Position numbers and translations under genes: made by a program
Assembly: GCA_002495945.1 (NCBI GenBank)
Contig: DAHU01000033.1
Coordinates: forward strand, 1,937-19,856
Source of the DNA: Euryarchaeota archaeon UBA13
GTDB taxonomy: Archaea > Thermoplasmatota > Poseidoniia > Poseidoniales > Poseidoniaceae
Reading direction: 5' to 3'
Length of the DNA stretch: 17,920 nucleotides
Shown: one piece after another, positions 1 through 6,868 of the stretch
How the letters are laid out: each line of letters starts with the position of its first letter
Numbering within the stretch: position 1 is the stretch's first letter
The notes under the pieces: generated by a model
What the model saw: the letters and a program-made list of their open reading frames with translations, nothing else
The model's database searches: none
What the model was told of the DNA's origin: nothing

Positions 1-3000
1 GGTCTCAGAGATGATATCGATGAAGACGATGATGAAGATGGTATGAAGGACAAAGATGAGATTCTAGTTTGGCCTATCCGATTTGATAGAAATTCCACCA
101 ACCCATGGGATCACGATGATTTCGGTGACGGTGAAGCATTAGCTAACCCATTAGACCCTTACACTGGACCTGACGCCATCGATACTGATGACGATAATGA
201 CACATTAGAAGACACGGATTTCGACCATCTTGAAGAAAATGAAATCAGTTTCCCGTGCTATAATGGCGCTCAATCAAGTGACTGGGACTATGACAACGAT
301 TGTTTGTTGGACAAGGATGACAAAGCACCTACTTTCATTACTCTAGATGCTCCTGATACATTGTGGATAGATGCGACGACACCGCAAAGATTCACCGGCC
401 ACGTTGATTGGATTAATCCGGTTACGAATCAATTCGAACCAGCACCTAATGTTCCGGTTCAAATTAACATTGAGTGGGCTAACAATGGTACAAAAGCGAT
501 TGAATCTATTTATATCCCAACTAATAATTTTGGTAACTTCAGTTACAATCAGTACATCTATCCGGAGATGTTGACAGTCGGTGATAGTAGTACTTACAAG
601 GTATATGCTGAGGTAACCGAATTATTTGCCTTCAACGGCAATGAATCTCAACCATACTTTGTAGGTGCTGAAGCCAATCTAACAGCCAACATTGCACCGA
701 TTGGCTCTTTCAAGAGTAGTGAACAACCATTCAAGATTGATTTCTGGGCACATTACAAAGCAGATACAGATAGAGGCGACTATACCAAGTTAATCAGCAA
801 TGTTCCAATCACCTTCAATGTTCGCGGCGGGCCATTTGGCAATATTTCGGCTCCAACTAATTTCTCAGGTTTAGACGGCAACGGCTACCGAACAGATAAC
901 CGCGGTTTCGCTTCAGTGACATTCGTTCAAGATGCAGGAATTTCTGGCACTTGGCGCCAAATACGTTTGAACGCTAGTTTGGACAATGGCCCAGGTCAAA
1001 TTCCTGGTGGTTATGAAGAAATCATTTGGGATGACTTGACTAAGCGCCATATCGTTGTGACTGACCCAGTAACCGGCGATCCGATAACTGGCAATTTTAC
1101 CAGTTTGTATACCAATACTACCTTGCCGGCTGGCGATTATTTGGTTACTGGCCAAGTATTGCCAGAGCTTGCCGACGAGTGGCCGTTCCCGTATCTTTAC
1201 GGTGATGACACAGAGCCAGAAAATGTTAGAGTAATGCACCGCATGAACATCGACGGAACTATGTTCTTGCCGGGAACTAATCCAGTATACTACTTCGATA
1301 AGACCATCAATAATGGTGACGGAACATTTGGCAACTGGGCTACATTATTCCATGCCGATGCATTGACTAATGCAGGCCTAAATTACAACGAAGTTTCAGC
1401 AATCAAACCATATCCAACCAATTGGGATGGTAATCCAGCAAGTCTAACAGGTGAAGCAGCCCTACTCCGACCATTCATTGATACGGTTGGTGACAACTGG
1501 TCGATTGCGCTGGTCAACGGTGGTAATACCAACTTACCACCTTGTGGTGCTGTAGACCCAGCCGACCCTAACAGCGCAGTAAGGTGTGAAATAGTTCCAG
1601 AGATGAATACTGGAGAAGGATTCCGAGTAGTAGGTACAGTGTCAAACAGAACATTTGCCCCTTGGGTTGATGACCCGATTACGCTGCAAATTGATATCGA
1701 CGGTAACGGACTATTCATCGGTCAACAAGAGACTCAATTCACCTCTAAGCCGACCCAGGCATGTTCGTCATGTGACGCAGTTTATGACTACAACTTTACC
1801 TGGTTGAGCCAGTACCCAGCGAAGACATATGGAACCAGAGTCGATTTCACCAATTCAGCGTATTATTTCACTGGCAATACAAGCATATTGTCACCAACGG
1901 GAGCCTACATCAACATCACCGTGATTGGTACGACAGATTTCCAAATGACGTCTACTCCAAGACTATATCGAAATACCAGTACTGTGATTCAGGCAAAACT
2001 GGTTGACAATTCACTTCAACCAGTTAGAAATGCACCGGTCAACTACACCTGGTCATTTGATGGTAGAACCGGTGTCAACTACACTGATGATAACGGATTC
2101 TTCGAAGTTCCATTCACCATCAACAGTACTGATTCATTGGGTAATTTCTCATTAGAGTTTGAGTACCCTGGGTCTAATTTACTGAAAGGATCTGCGGTAA
2201 GCCAGTATATTTGGGTGATTTCTCGGACTAATATTTCAGTTACCGATTTATTGCCGAGACAGGTTCAAGAAGAATTTGGCAATTTCCGGGTGAGCGGTGA
2301 TTCGTGGAATTTCGTTGCTCAAATAACCGATGATGGCGCTAACGATCCGGGAATTACGCCGGTCAATCTTAACGGCCCATCGGCACCAACCGGCGGCCTT
2401 GTCGACGTAATCTTTGAGGGAACCGACTTCCAAGGAAATACCTACAGACAGTTAGTTGCAACCATTGCACCAGAAGGAGCAGGTCAATTGACACTACCGG
2501 AACCAATACCAGGCGCCGGAGATTCCCATCTGTGCTATTTCGATGGCAATAACGATGAATTCTCTGACTGGGATACCAACCAAGACGGTATTGTCAGTAG
2601 AGAAGAGTCAGTAGGCTGTTTGAGAGCAGACATTCTGCCATTAACACCTGCTAAACTGTCGCAGGACCCTGCAGGTTTCCTACCTAATGGATTTGGACCA
2701 GTGAATGTTATTCTACGATATGAAGAGAGCCTACCAAACGAAGGTTGTCAACCATTCGCCGATGATTTAGACATAAGAACGCTTGGCGGAGCTTGGGACC
2801 CATGTACCTTTATTCCGAACAACGAAAAGTATCGTATTTTCATGCCAAACATTGAGAATGGATTCAACTTGATTGGTACGACTTTCATTGATGCACCTGA
2901 TGAGGAGATTGTATATACTGGAGAATTCGACCCACAAACCAATCAATATGAAGACAAACCAATGATATTGTCTGGTCGTCTTTATGATGAACTTGGTAAT

Positions 3001-4641
3001 AATCTAACCAGCCGTGTAATCTCTGCCCAGTACACTATGAAGAATGACCCGAACAACCAAATCACCAAGTGTAACGATGTCAGAACAGATGAATACGGTA
3101 TATTCGTAATCGAGTGTGACATTGAGGGAGTACAAGCCGGACAAGCAGATATCAACATCATTTACTCTGCATTGGACTCACAAAACCGTGACCAATACCG
3201 CTACAAATCAAAGACTCTACCACTTACTTACCAAATATTCTCTAATTCGACGTTATCAATTACCGATGTAGGACCGTTCAAGTCAACTACTGATAAGTGG
3301 CTGGCACCAAACGGAACCGAATATTATCGATTATTCCTCAAAGAATCTTTCCATATTGATGCGGTATTGAAGCAGAGCAATGGAGATCCAGTGGGCGATA
3401 AGTGTCTCAACATTTACCTTGACCCAGAAGAAAACGTTAGGCCAATTGCGCGAATCCGCACAAGCCAAGCACTCGATGACAGAGGCACCATCAATTGGTT
3501 TAGTGGAGACCCACTACAAAACCCAACACTGAAAGGTGTTGAGACAACTGGTGGAAAGACAGAAGGTTTCCGCGTTCTTCGAGTTGCGTATGAACCAACT
3601 GAAGATTTGAGCAACTATGGTGGATGTGCTAGAGATGCCGATAAATCACTGAATGGTTCGTTCATGGATGTAGATATTCTCGTACGTTCTAGAGTAGATA
3701 TCCAAGTTCAACAAACCTGGAGCTATCGAGGTGATAACGGACTGTCGGAAGGAGATCCGGTCATCGGAGAAATCGCTCTACTAAGAGACAGATTAGATCT
3801 AGCAGTCGAAAATGAGGAAGTCTTCTTCCTGCGCCAATACTTCTCGAACGATGGTGAATGGGTTACGGAAGGTGAGAACCGCTCCACAACTAACGAGCAG
3901 GGTGTCGCGAGTTTCGAATGGGCATTTGACGGTAGGACTTGTGAAGGACAACCATGTCAAGGTCTCTGGCGAATTATTGCGTATTACCCTGGCTCGACAT
4001 TCTTTGCTCCGTCTCAAGATAATATTTCACACGAAATACAGTGGCGTGAGCCAATATCTGTCAGTGCTGATACAGGATTCTTTACACCTGCTAAAACGAT
4101 GGCGCTAGTCATACTTCTAATGGCATTGGTAATCGGTGCGGCAGCATACTACCAGCGAACTCAAGCACGCCGACAAGTACAGGCATTGCGTGGAATTTTG
4201 ACCGATACTATGCTACAACTTGAGGCAAGCAACGAATTCATTGCAGCAATCTTTGATTGTTACAAGAATTTGGTTAGGCACTTCAGAAAGCATGGTTTCA
4301 TGAAGAAGGTCTACGAGACCACAAGAGAATTCGAAGCGGCGGTAAGAAAAGCCTTCGATATGGTGCCAAGTGAGCAATTAGATGCATTCTTGACCATCTT
4401 TGAAGAGGCGAGATATTCCGACCACACTATTGATGCGAGTCACAGAGACCGTGCAGTTGCGACATTGGGCATGATTCAGCAATCGCTGACAATCGCTCTT
4501 GGCGAAGGCATGTTAGTCAAGCGCTTCGATGATGTGAACCTATACGACAACCAGACTAAGGCGGGCGAATTCGTTGCTGCAGATGGTTCAGTAAGGCAAG
4601 CAGGTATTGTCGACGGTGAAGGCTCAAACTTCAAGATTTGA
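1..4641 (+). CDS. Giant TSP3/Ig-like surface protein with TM helix and DUF4129-like cytoplasmic tail (5' partial)
   Basis: The reading frame is open back to base 1 with acidic codons before the first in-window ATG at 43, so the true start lies upstream. Residues below count from base 1. The N-terminal part (about 1-115) has Asp-rich thrombospondin-type-3-like calcium repeats. Then come about 1200 residues of beta-rich Ig-like modules; FDGRT recurs in two of them, near 2055 and 3930. An EF-hand-like loop (DTNQDGIVSREE) lies at 858-869. About 26 N-x-S/T sequons precede the membrane segment, which fits an extracellular, possibly glycosylated stalk. One TM helix lies at about 1365-1384, followed by an Arg-rich stop-transfer stretch. 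The roughly 160-residue tail has DUF4129-like features: TTREF at 1440-1444 and FEEARYS from 1467. The likely topology is outside-in with a single anchor. A role in adhesion or as a surface-layer component is inference; no catalytic site was recognised. Confidence 0.85.
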   Translation, partial: GLRDDIDEDDDEDGMKDKDEILVWPIRFDRNSTNPWDHDDFGDGEALANPLDPYTGPDAIDTDDDNDTLEDTDFDHLEENEISFPCYNGAQSSDWDYDNDCLLDKDDKAPTFITLDAPDTLWIDATTPQRFTGHVDWINPVTNQFEPAPNVPVQINIEWANNGTKAIESIYIPTNNFGNFSYNQYIYPEMLTVGDSSTYKVYAEVTELFAFNGNESQPYFVGAEANLTANIAPIGSFKSSEQPFKIDFWAHYKADTDRGDYTKLISNVPITFNVRGGPFGNISAPTNFSGLDGNGYRTDNRGFASVTFVQDAGISGTWRQIRLNASLDNGPGQIPGGYEEIIWDDLTKRHIVVTDPVTGDPITGNFTSLYTNTTLPAGDYLVTGQVLPELADEWPFPYLYGDDTEPENVRVMHRMNIDGTMFLPGTNPVYYFDKTINNGDGTFGNWATLFHADALTNAGLNYNEVSAIKPYPTNWDGNPASLTGEAALLRPFIDTVGDNWSIALVNGGNTNLPPCGAVDPADPNSAVRCEIVPEMNTGEGFRVVGTVSNRTFAPWVDDPITLQIDIDGNGLFIGQQETQFTSKPTQACSSCDAVYDYNFTWLSQYPAKTYGTRVDFTNSAYYFTGNTSILSPTGAYINITVIGTTDFQMTSTPRLYRNTSTVIQAKLVDNSLQPVRNAPVNYTWSFDGRTGVNYTDDNGFFEVPFTINSTDSLGNFSLEFEYPGSNLLKGSAVSQYIWVISRTNISVTDLLPRQVQEEFGNFRVSGDSWNFVAQITDDGANDPGITPVNLNGPSAPTGGLVDVIFEGTDFQGNTYRQLVATIAPEGAGQLTLPEPIPGAGDSHLCYFDGNNDEFSDWDTNQDGIVSREESVGCLRADILPLTPAKLSQDPAGFLPNGFGPVNVILRYEESLPNEGCQPFADDLDIRTLGGAWDPCTFIPNNEKYRIFMPNIENGFNLIGTTFIDAPDEEIVYTGEFDPQTNQYEDKPMILSGRLYDELGNNLTSRVISAQYTMKNDPNNQITKCNDVRTDEYGIFVIECDIEGVQAGQADINIIYSALDSQNRDQYRYKSKTLPLTYQIFSNSTLSITDVGPFKSTTDKWLAPNGTEYYRLFLKESFHIDAVLKQSNGDPVGDKCLNIYLDPEENVRPIARIRTSQALDDRGTINWFSGDPLQNPTLKGVETTGGKTEGFRVLRVAYEPTEDLSNYGGCARDADKSLNGSFMDVDILVRSRVDIQVQQTWSYRGDNGLSEGDPVIGEIALLRDRLDLAVENEEVFFLRQYFSNDGEWVTEGENRSTTNEQGVASFEWAFDGRTCEGQPCQGLWRIIAYYPGSTFFAPSQDNISHEIQWREPISVSADTGFFTPAKTMALVILLMALVIGAAAYYQRTQARRQVQALRGILTDTMLQLEASNEFIAAIFDCYKNLVRHFRKHGFMKKVYETTREFEAAVRKAFDMVPSEQLDAFLTIFEEARYSDHTIDASHRDRAVATLGMIQQSLTIALGEGMLVKRFDDVNLYDNQTKAGEFVAADGSVRQAGIVDGEGSNFKI

Positions 4642-4663
4642 AATAAATCGTCACAGATTTATT
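4642..4663 (+). promoter_or_regulatory. Inverted repeat with TATA-like core after the giant gene's stop
   Basis: Arms AATAAATC (4642-4649) and GATTTATT (4656-4663) are perfect 8-bp complements around a 6-nt spacer, starting right after the TGA. The right arm holds ATTTAT (4657-4662), a plausible archaeal TATA box 44 nt upstream of the ATG at 4701. The same hexamer lies 43 nt upstream of the start at 14771. It could be the promoter of the next gene, a weak 3' hairpin of the previous one, or both. There is no long T-run after it, so intrinsic termination is not well supported. Confidence 0.4.
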
Positions 4664-4700
4664 CCGAACCTTCAAGGTGCGAATGCGCTGTGGCTTGTCC

Positions 4701-5144
4701 ATGGAAGACTGGAAGACCCTAATCGACCAAGCAATGCAAAAAGAGACGGCTGACCTTATCGCTGCCCACGCAACCTATGGGCAGGCGGTCCGAGTGGCGC
4801 TCAGTGAAGCACAAATGCTCCTTGGTGACCTCGAAGCAGCGCAAATCATTGAATCAATTTACGGTGCACTGGTGGCTTATTCGCAGCAAGTGATGCTGCG
4901 TATGAAAGCCGAAGACCCAGAGGTCGGTGGTGTTGATCACGCGTTTAGAGCCGGGCAGGCTTATGGAGTAAGTTGTGTCTTGAATCATTTGATTGACCAG
5001 CTGACTGACGTGGTAGGAACTACTGCTCTCGGTGCACTAGATGACTTCTCAGACACTCTTCACGACGAGATTATCGTACAGAGTAGAGCAGCCGGTCTAA
5101 CCGTTGAACTACTCGATGCTAAGGGCGACATCCTCTACGAATGA
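4701..5144 (+). CDS. Small alpha-helical protein of unknown function
   Basis: A 147-residue protein, MEDWKTLID through DAKGDILYE. It is rich in Ala, Leu, Gln and Glu, with amphipathic helical character throughout, no signal peptide and no membrane segment. A cytoplasmic helical-bundle protein is expected, but I do not recognise the family. Starts at GTG 4677 and ATG 4683 are in frame and possible. I prefer 4701 because the TATA-like ATTTAT then lies at the same distance as for the gene at 14771; no strong SD decides the matter. It follows the giant surface gene by 59 nt, so it could act with that protein's cytoplasmic tail, but this is guilt by association only. It ends 108 nt before rpl18e. 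Confidence 0.75.
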   Translation: MEDWKTLIDQAMQKETADLIAAHATYGQAVRVALSEAQMLLGDLEAAQIIESIYGALVAYSQQVMLRMKAEDPEVGGVDHAFRAGQAYGVSCVLNHLIDQLTDVVGTTALGALDDFSDTLHDEIIVQSRAAGLTVELLDAKGDILYE

Positions 5145-5157
5145 TGGGCCGAACAGG

Positions 5158-5192
5158 CGCGATATTCGCGTGTTTCATAGTGAGAAACGCGT
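5158..5192 (+). promoter_or_regulatory. Two mutually exclusive hairpins upstream of rpl18e
   Basis: CGCGA (5158-5162) pairs with TCGCG (5166-5170) across a 3-nt loop. GCGTGTTTC (5168-5176) pairs with GAAACGCGT (5184-5192) across a 7-nt loop, making 9 bp with two G-T wobbles. The two helices share bases 5168-5170 and cannot form fully together. GATATTC inside the first hairpin could also serve as a TATA-like element, placing transcription start near 5189. The arrangement could be an operator palindrome or part of a leader RNA. There is no T-run, so a terminator for the preceding gene is not favoured. Confidence 0.35.
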
Positions 5193-5243
5193 CGGTGCTT
5201 TGATAACGGGTTGGCGAGTCGCCGACATGCTTCAAAGCATCGA
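5192..5243 (+). promoter_or_regulatory. Structured mRNA leader of the rpl18e operon (nested stem-loop)
   Basis: The outer stem is TCGGTGCTTTGA (5192-5203) against TCAAAGCATCGA (5232-5243): 12 bp with one G-T wobble. The inner stem is GTTGGCG (5210-5216) against CGCCGAC (5220-5226): 7 bp with one wobble and a 3-nt loop. They are separated by a 6x5-nt internal loop. The outer stem ends at the first two bases of the purine-rich SD GAGGGAG (5242-5248), so folding could modulate ribosome access to rpl18e. Pairing is read directly from the sequence. The regulatory role, for example autogenous control by a product of this operon, is inference; no known ribosomal-protein leader motif was recognised. 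Confidence 0.5.
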
Positions 5244-5256
5244 GGGAGTCAAATGA
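5227..5256 (+). other. Possible 9-codon leader ORF overlapping the rpl18e start
   Basis: ATG at 5227 opens MLQSIEGVK and stops at TGA 5254-5256, giving an ATGA overlap with the rpl18e start at 5253. The same ATGA junction joins rpl13 to rps9. No SD precedes this ATG, and it lies at the edge of the leader's internal loop. It may be chance. If translated, it would open the outer stem and couple initiation of rpl18e. Confidence 0.2.
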
Positions 5257-5618
5257 GTAACCCAAACCGCAAGACAAATGCTCAGTTGGTTGATGTAATC
5301 AATCAACTGAAAGCCCAGTCTCGCGAGACCGGTTCCGCTGTTTGGCGAGATGTGGCTATGCGCCTCTCAAAGAGTCGCAAAAACTGGGCCCAACCAAACC
5401 TTAGCAGAGTAAGCCGCCATGCTCCAGAGGGTGCGACCATCCTCGTGCCTGGCAAATTACTCGGCAGTGGTGAGGTTTCCAGTAACCACACGGTCGCCGC
5501 CTACAGTGTTAGTACCGGTGCTCGTGAGAAGATAGAAGCTGCCGGTGGTCGTGTAATGACCTATGGTGAGCTAATGAACGAAAACCCATCAGGAAAGGGG
5601 GTTGTTATCCTTGGCTGA
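5253..5618 (+). CDS. rpl18e: Large ribosomal subunit protein L18e
   Basis: A 121-residue protein of the archaeal/eukaryotic L18e family, a component of the 50S subunit. Recognisable stretches are the N-terminal TNAQLVDVINQL helix, VWRDVAMRLSKSRKN, the VPGKLLGSGE segment, and AREKIEAAGGRVMTYGEL near the C-terminus; length is normal for archaea. The start at ATG 5253 is chosen over upstream TTG 5211 because GAGGGAG (5242-5248) sits 4 nt before it and homology begins there. It is the first gene of rpl18e-rpl13-rps9-rpoN. Its last 8 nt overlap the rpl13 start, so translational coupling is likely. A structured leader precedes it. Confidence 0.95.
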   Translation: MSNPNRKTNAQLVDVINQLKAQSRETGSAVWRDVAMRLSKSRKNWAQPNLSRVSRHAPEGATILVPGKLLGSGEVSSNHTVAAYSVSTGAREKIEAAGGRVMTYGELMNENPSGKGVVILG

Positions 5619-6096
5619 GAAAACAATTGTGTTTGACGCTGAAGGCATGATTCTCGGCCGATTGGCTTCTGCCACCGCCGACCTTCTGCTGAAATCGGCA
5701 AGAGCAGACCGCGATGACAAAGTGATAATTGTCAACGCCGAGAAAGCCATTGTCTCAGGAAGTAAAACCTCTGTATTCAACAAATATCAAGAAAAGTACA
5801 AGTTGAATCACGCCCGAAAAGGTCCTTTCTTCCCAAGAATGCCAGATATGATTCTCAAGCGTGCAGTTCGTGGTATGTTACCTTACCAAAGTAAGAGTAG
5901 TGGACGCAGAGCTCTACGCAATCTACGTGTTGAAATTGGCTGCCCAAGTCACCTTAGTGGAGATTTACCGGACGGCCACGAGCACGGCGACGATAGTAAG
6001 ATTCGCAAAGGAGTTCCCGAGCGATTTGTATCACTTGGTGACATCAGCCAAAACCTTGGCGCACCAAGCCACAGATGGACCGGAGGTGACCAATGA
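5611..6096 (+). CDS. rpl13: Large ribosomal subunit protein L13
   Basis: A 161-residue uL13 family protein of the 50S subunit. Diagnostic segments are MILGRLAS near the N-terminus, VNAEKAIVSGSK, RMPDMILKRAVRGMLPY in the middle, and RRALRNLRVEIGCP. The start is TTG 5611 (MAEKTIVFDAEG): the purine-rich SD AGGAAAGGGGG ends at 5601, 9 nt upstream, whereas TTG 5602 would abut the SD. The start overlaps the rpl18e stop by 8 nt, and the stop overlaps the first rps9 ATG as ATGA. The Asp/His/Gly-rich C-terminal extension after residue 115 is longer than the bacterial form and usual for archaeal members. Confidence 0.94.
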   Translation: MAEKTIVFDAEGMILGRLASATADLLLKSARADRDDKVIIVNAEKAIVSGSKTSVFNKYQEKYKLNHARKGPFFPRMPDMILKRAVRGMLPYQSKSSGRRALRNLRVEIGCPSHLSGDLPDGHEHGDDSKIRKGVPERFVSLGDISQNLGAPSHRWTGGDQ

Positions 6097-6530
6097 TGGC
6101 AAGAAAAAAGAGTAAGGCAGTAGAATCATCAGGAAAGCGTAAGACTGCGATTGCTAGAGCCACCGTCAAGGCAGGCAAAGGCAGAGTAAGAGTGAATAGC
6201 GAACCTATCGAAATACTTCAACCATCACTGGCAAGAAGAAAGGCAATGGAACCACTTATCATCGCTGACGCAATGAACAGATTGGCAAAAGTTGACATCA
6301 ACATCACCACTACAGGTGGCGGGATTATGGGCCAAACTGACGCCATCAGAACCGCTATTGCCAGAGGATTAGTTCTCTACAACGGCGGGGCTGAAGGTCA
6401 AGATGATGAATTAAGAGATGAATACTTGAGATTCGATCGAAGTCTATTGGTCAACGACCCGAGAAGAAAAGAACCAAAGCACCAACTTGGACGAGGTGCT
6501 CGCCGAAAGAAACAAAAGTCCTACCGATGA
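6093..6530 (+). CDS. rps9: Small ribosomal subunit protein S9
   Basis: A 145-residue uS9 family protein of the 30S head; its basic C-terminal tail reaches toward P-site tRNA. Key segments are GKRKTAIARATVKAGKGRV, the TTGGGIMGQTDAIRTAIARGL core, and the conserved terminal KKQKSYR, whose final Ser-Tyr-Arg is typical of archaeal members. Two tandem ATG codons (6093, 6096) both lie within range of the strong SD GGAGGTGA (6082-6089). ATG 6093 overlaps the rpl13 stop; ATG 6096 would begin MARKKSK and is an equally good candidate. rpoN follows after 10 nt. Confidence 0.95.
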   Translation: MMARKKSKAVESSGKRKTAIARATVKAGKGRVRVNSEPIEILQPSLARRKAMEPLIIADAMNRLAKVDINITTTGGGIMGQTDAIRTAIARGLVLYNGGAEGQDDELRDEYLRFDRSLLVNDPRRKEPKHQLGRGARRKKQKSYR

Positions 6531-6540
6531 GGTGTAAAGC

Positions 6541-6744
6541 GTGATAATTCCAGTAAGATGTTTCAGTTGTGGTGCGGTTATTGCACATAAGTGGGAAGAA
6601 TTCAACGAGAAAGTAGCATCAGGTATCGAAGTATCCGATGCACTAGACCAAGTTGGTTTCTCGAGATATTGTTGCCGAAGAATGTACATTGGACACTTGG
6701 ACTTGATTCAAGAAGTCGCACCATTCAGCGCACCGAGTCAGTAA
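6541..6744 (+). CDS. rpoN: DNA-directed RNA polymerase subunit N
   Basis: A 67-residue Rpo10 (RpoN) subunit, homologous to eukaryotic RPB10, part of the Rpo3/Rpo11 assembly platform. The Zn-binding set is complete: C7 and C10 in RCFSCG, and C44-C45 in YCCRRMYIGH. The start is GTG 6541, with TGAGGTG (6528-6534) as SD; that SD overlaps the rps9 stop codon. Archaeal operons of this type usually continue with rpoK, eno and rps2. Here a tRNA gene follows after 11 nt and none of those genes is in the window. Confidence 0.96.
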   Translation: MIIPVRCFSCGAVIAHKWEEFNEKVASGIEVSDALDQVGFSRYCCRRMYIGHLDLIQEVAPFSAPSQ

Positions 6745-6755
6745 ATTTGATTCTC

Positions 6756-6833
6756 GGGCCCGTGGGTTAGCTTGGCCTATACTTGGCGGCTGGGGGCCGT
6801 CAGACCCCAGTTCAAATCTGGGCGGGCCCACCA
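6756..6833 (+). tRNA. tRNA-Pro (anticodon GGG), CCA encoded
   Basis: A full cloverleaf can be drawn. The acceptor GGGCCCG (6756-6762) pairs perfectly with CGGGCCC (6823-6829), followed by discriminator A and encoded CCA (6831-6833). The anticodon stem is GGCGG (6785-6789) with CCGTC (6797-6801), one G-T wobble. The 7-nt loop CTGGGGG gives anticodon GGG at 6792-6794, with G37 as expected for proline. The variable loop is AGAC. The T stem is CCCAG/CTGGG around TTCAAAT. The D stem is weak: three pairs, one a wobble, plus a T-T mismatch. No intron is seen. It is probably transcribed with rpoN. Confidence 0.95.
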
Positions 6834-6863
6834 TTTGCTTGATATGGAAGCGTAGCAAAGGAG
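6834..6863 (+). promoter_or_regulatory. Hairpin and ribosome binding site between tRNA-Pro and the beta-helix gene
   Basis: TTTGCT (6834-6839), the first bases after the tRNA CCA, is complementary to AGCAAA (6854-6859). The right arm runs into AAAGGAG (6857-6863), the SD for ATG 6869. tRNA 3'-end processing would leave this hairpin at the 5' end of the downstream mRNA. The 6-bp stem is short and may be chance. No TATA-like element is visible in the 35-nt gap. Confidence 0.3.
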
Positions 6864-6868
6864 ATAAT

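Noticed and set aside
913..1239. Minus-strand ORF of 108 codons inside the giant surface gene, and similar antisense ORFs throughout
   Set aside because: They lie opposite strongly supported + strand genes, show no family motifs, and have no SD or promoter. They are shadows of the coding frame.
4642..4663. Intrinsic transcription terminator after the giant gene
   Set aside because: The stem is AT-rich and no T-run follows; a promoter reading of the same palindrome is at least as good.
5861..6115. 84-codon + strand ORF in another frame inside rpl13
   Set aside because: It overlaps the conserved rpl13 and rps9 frames completely and has no SD of its own.
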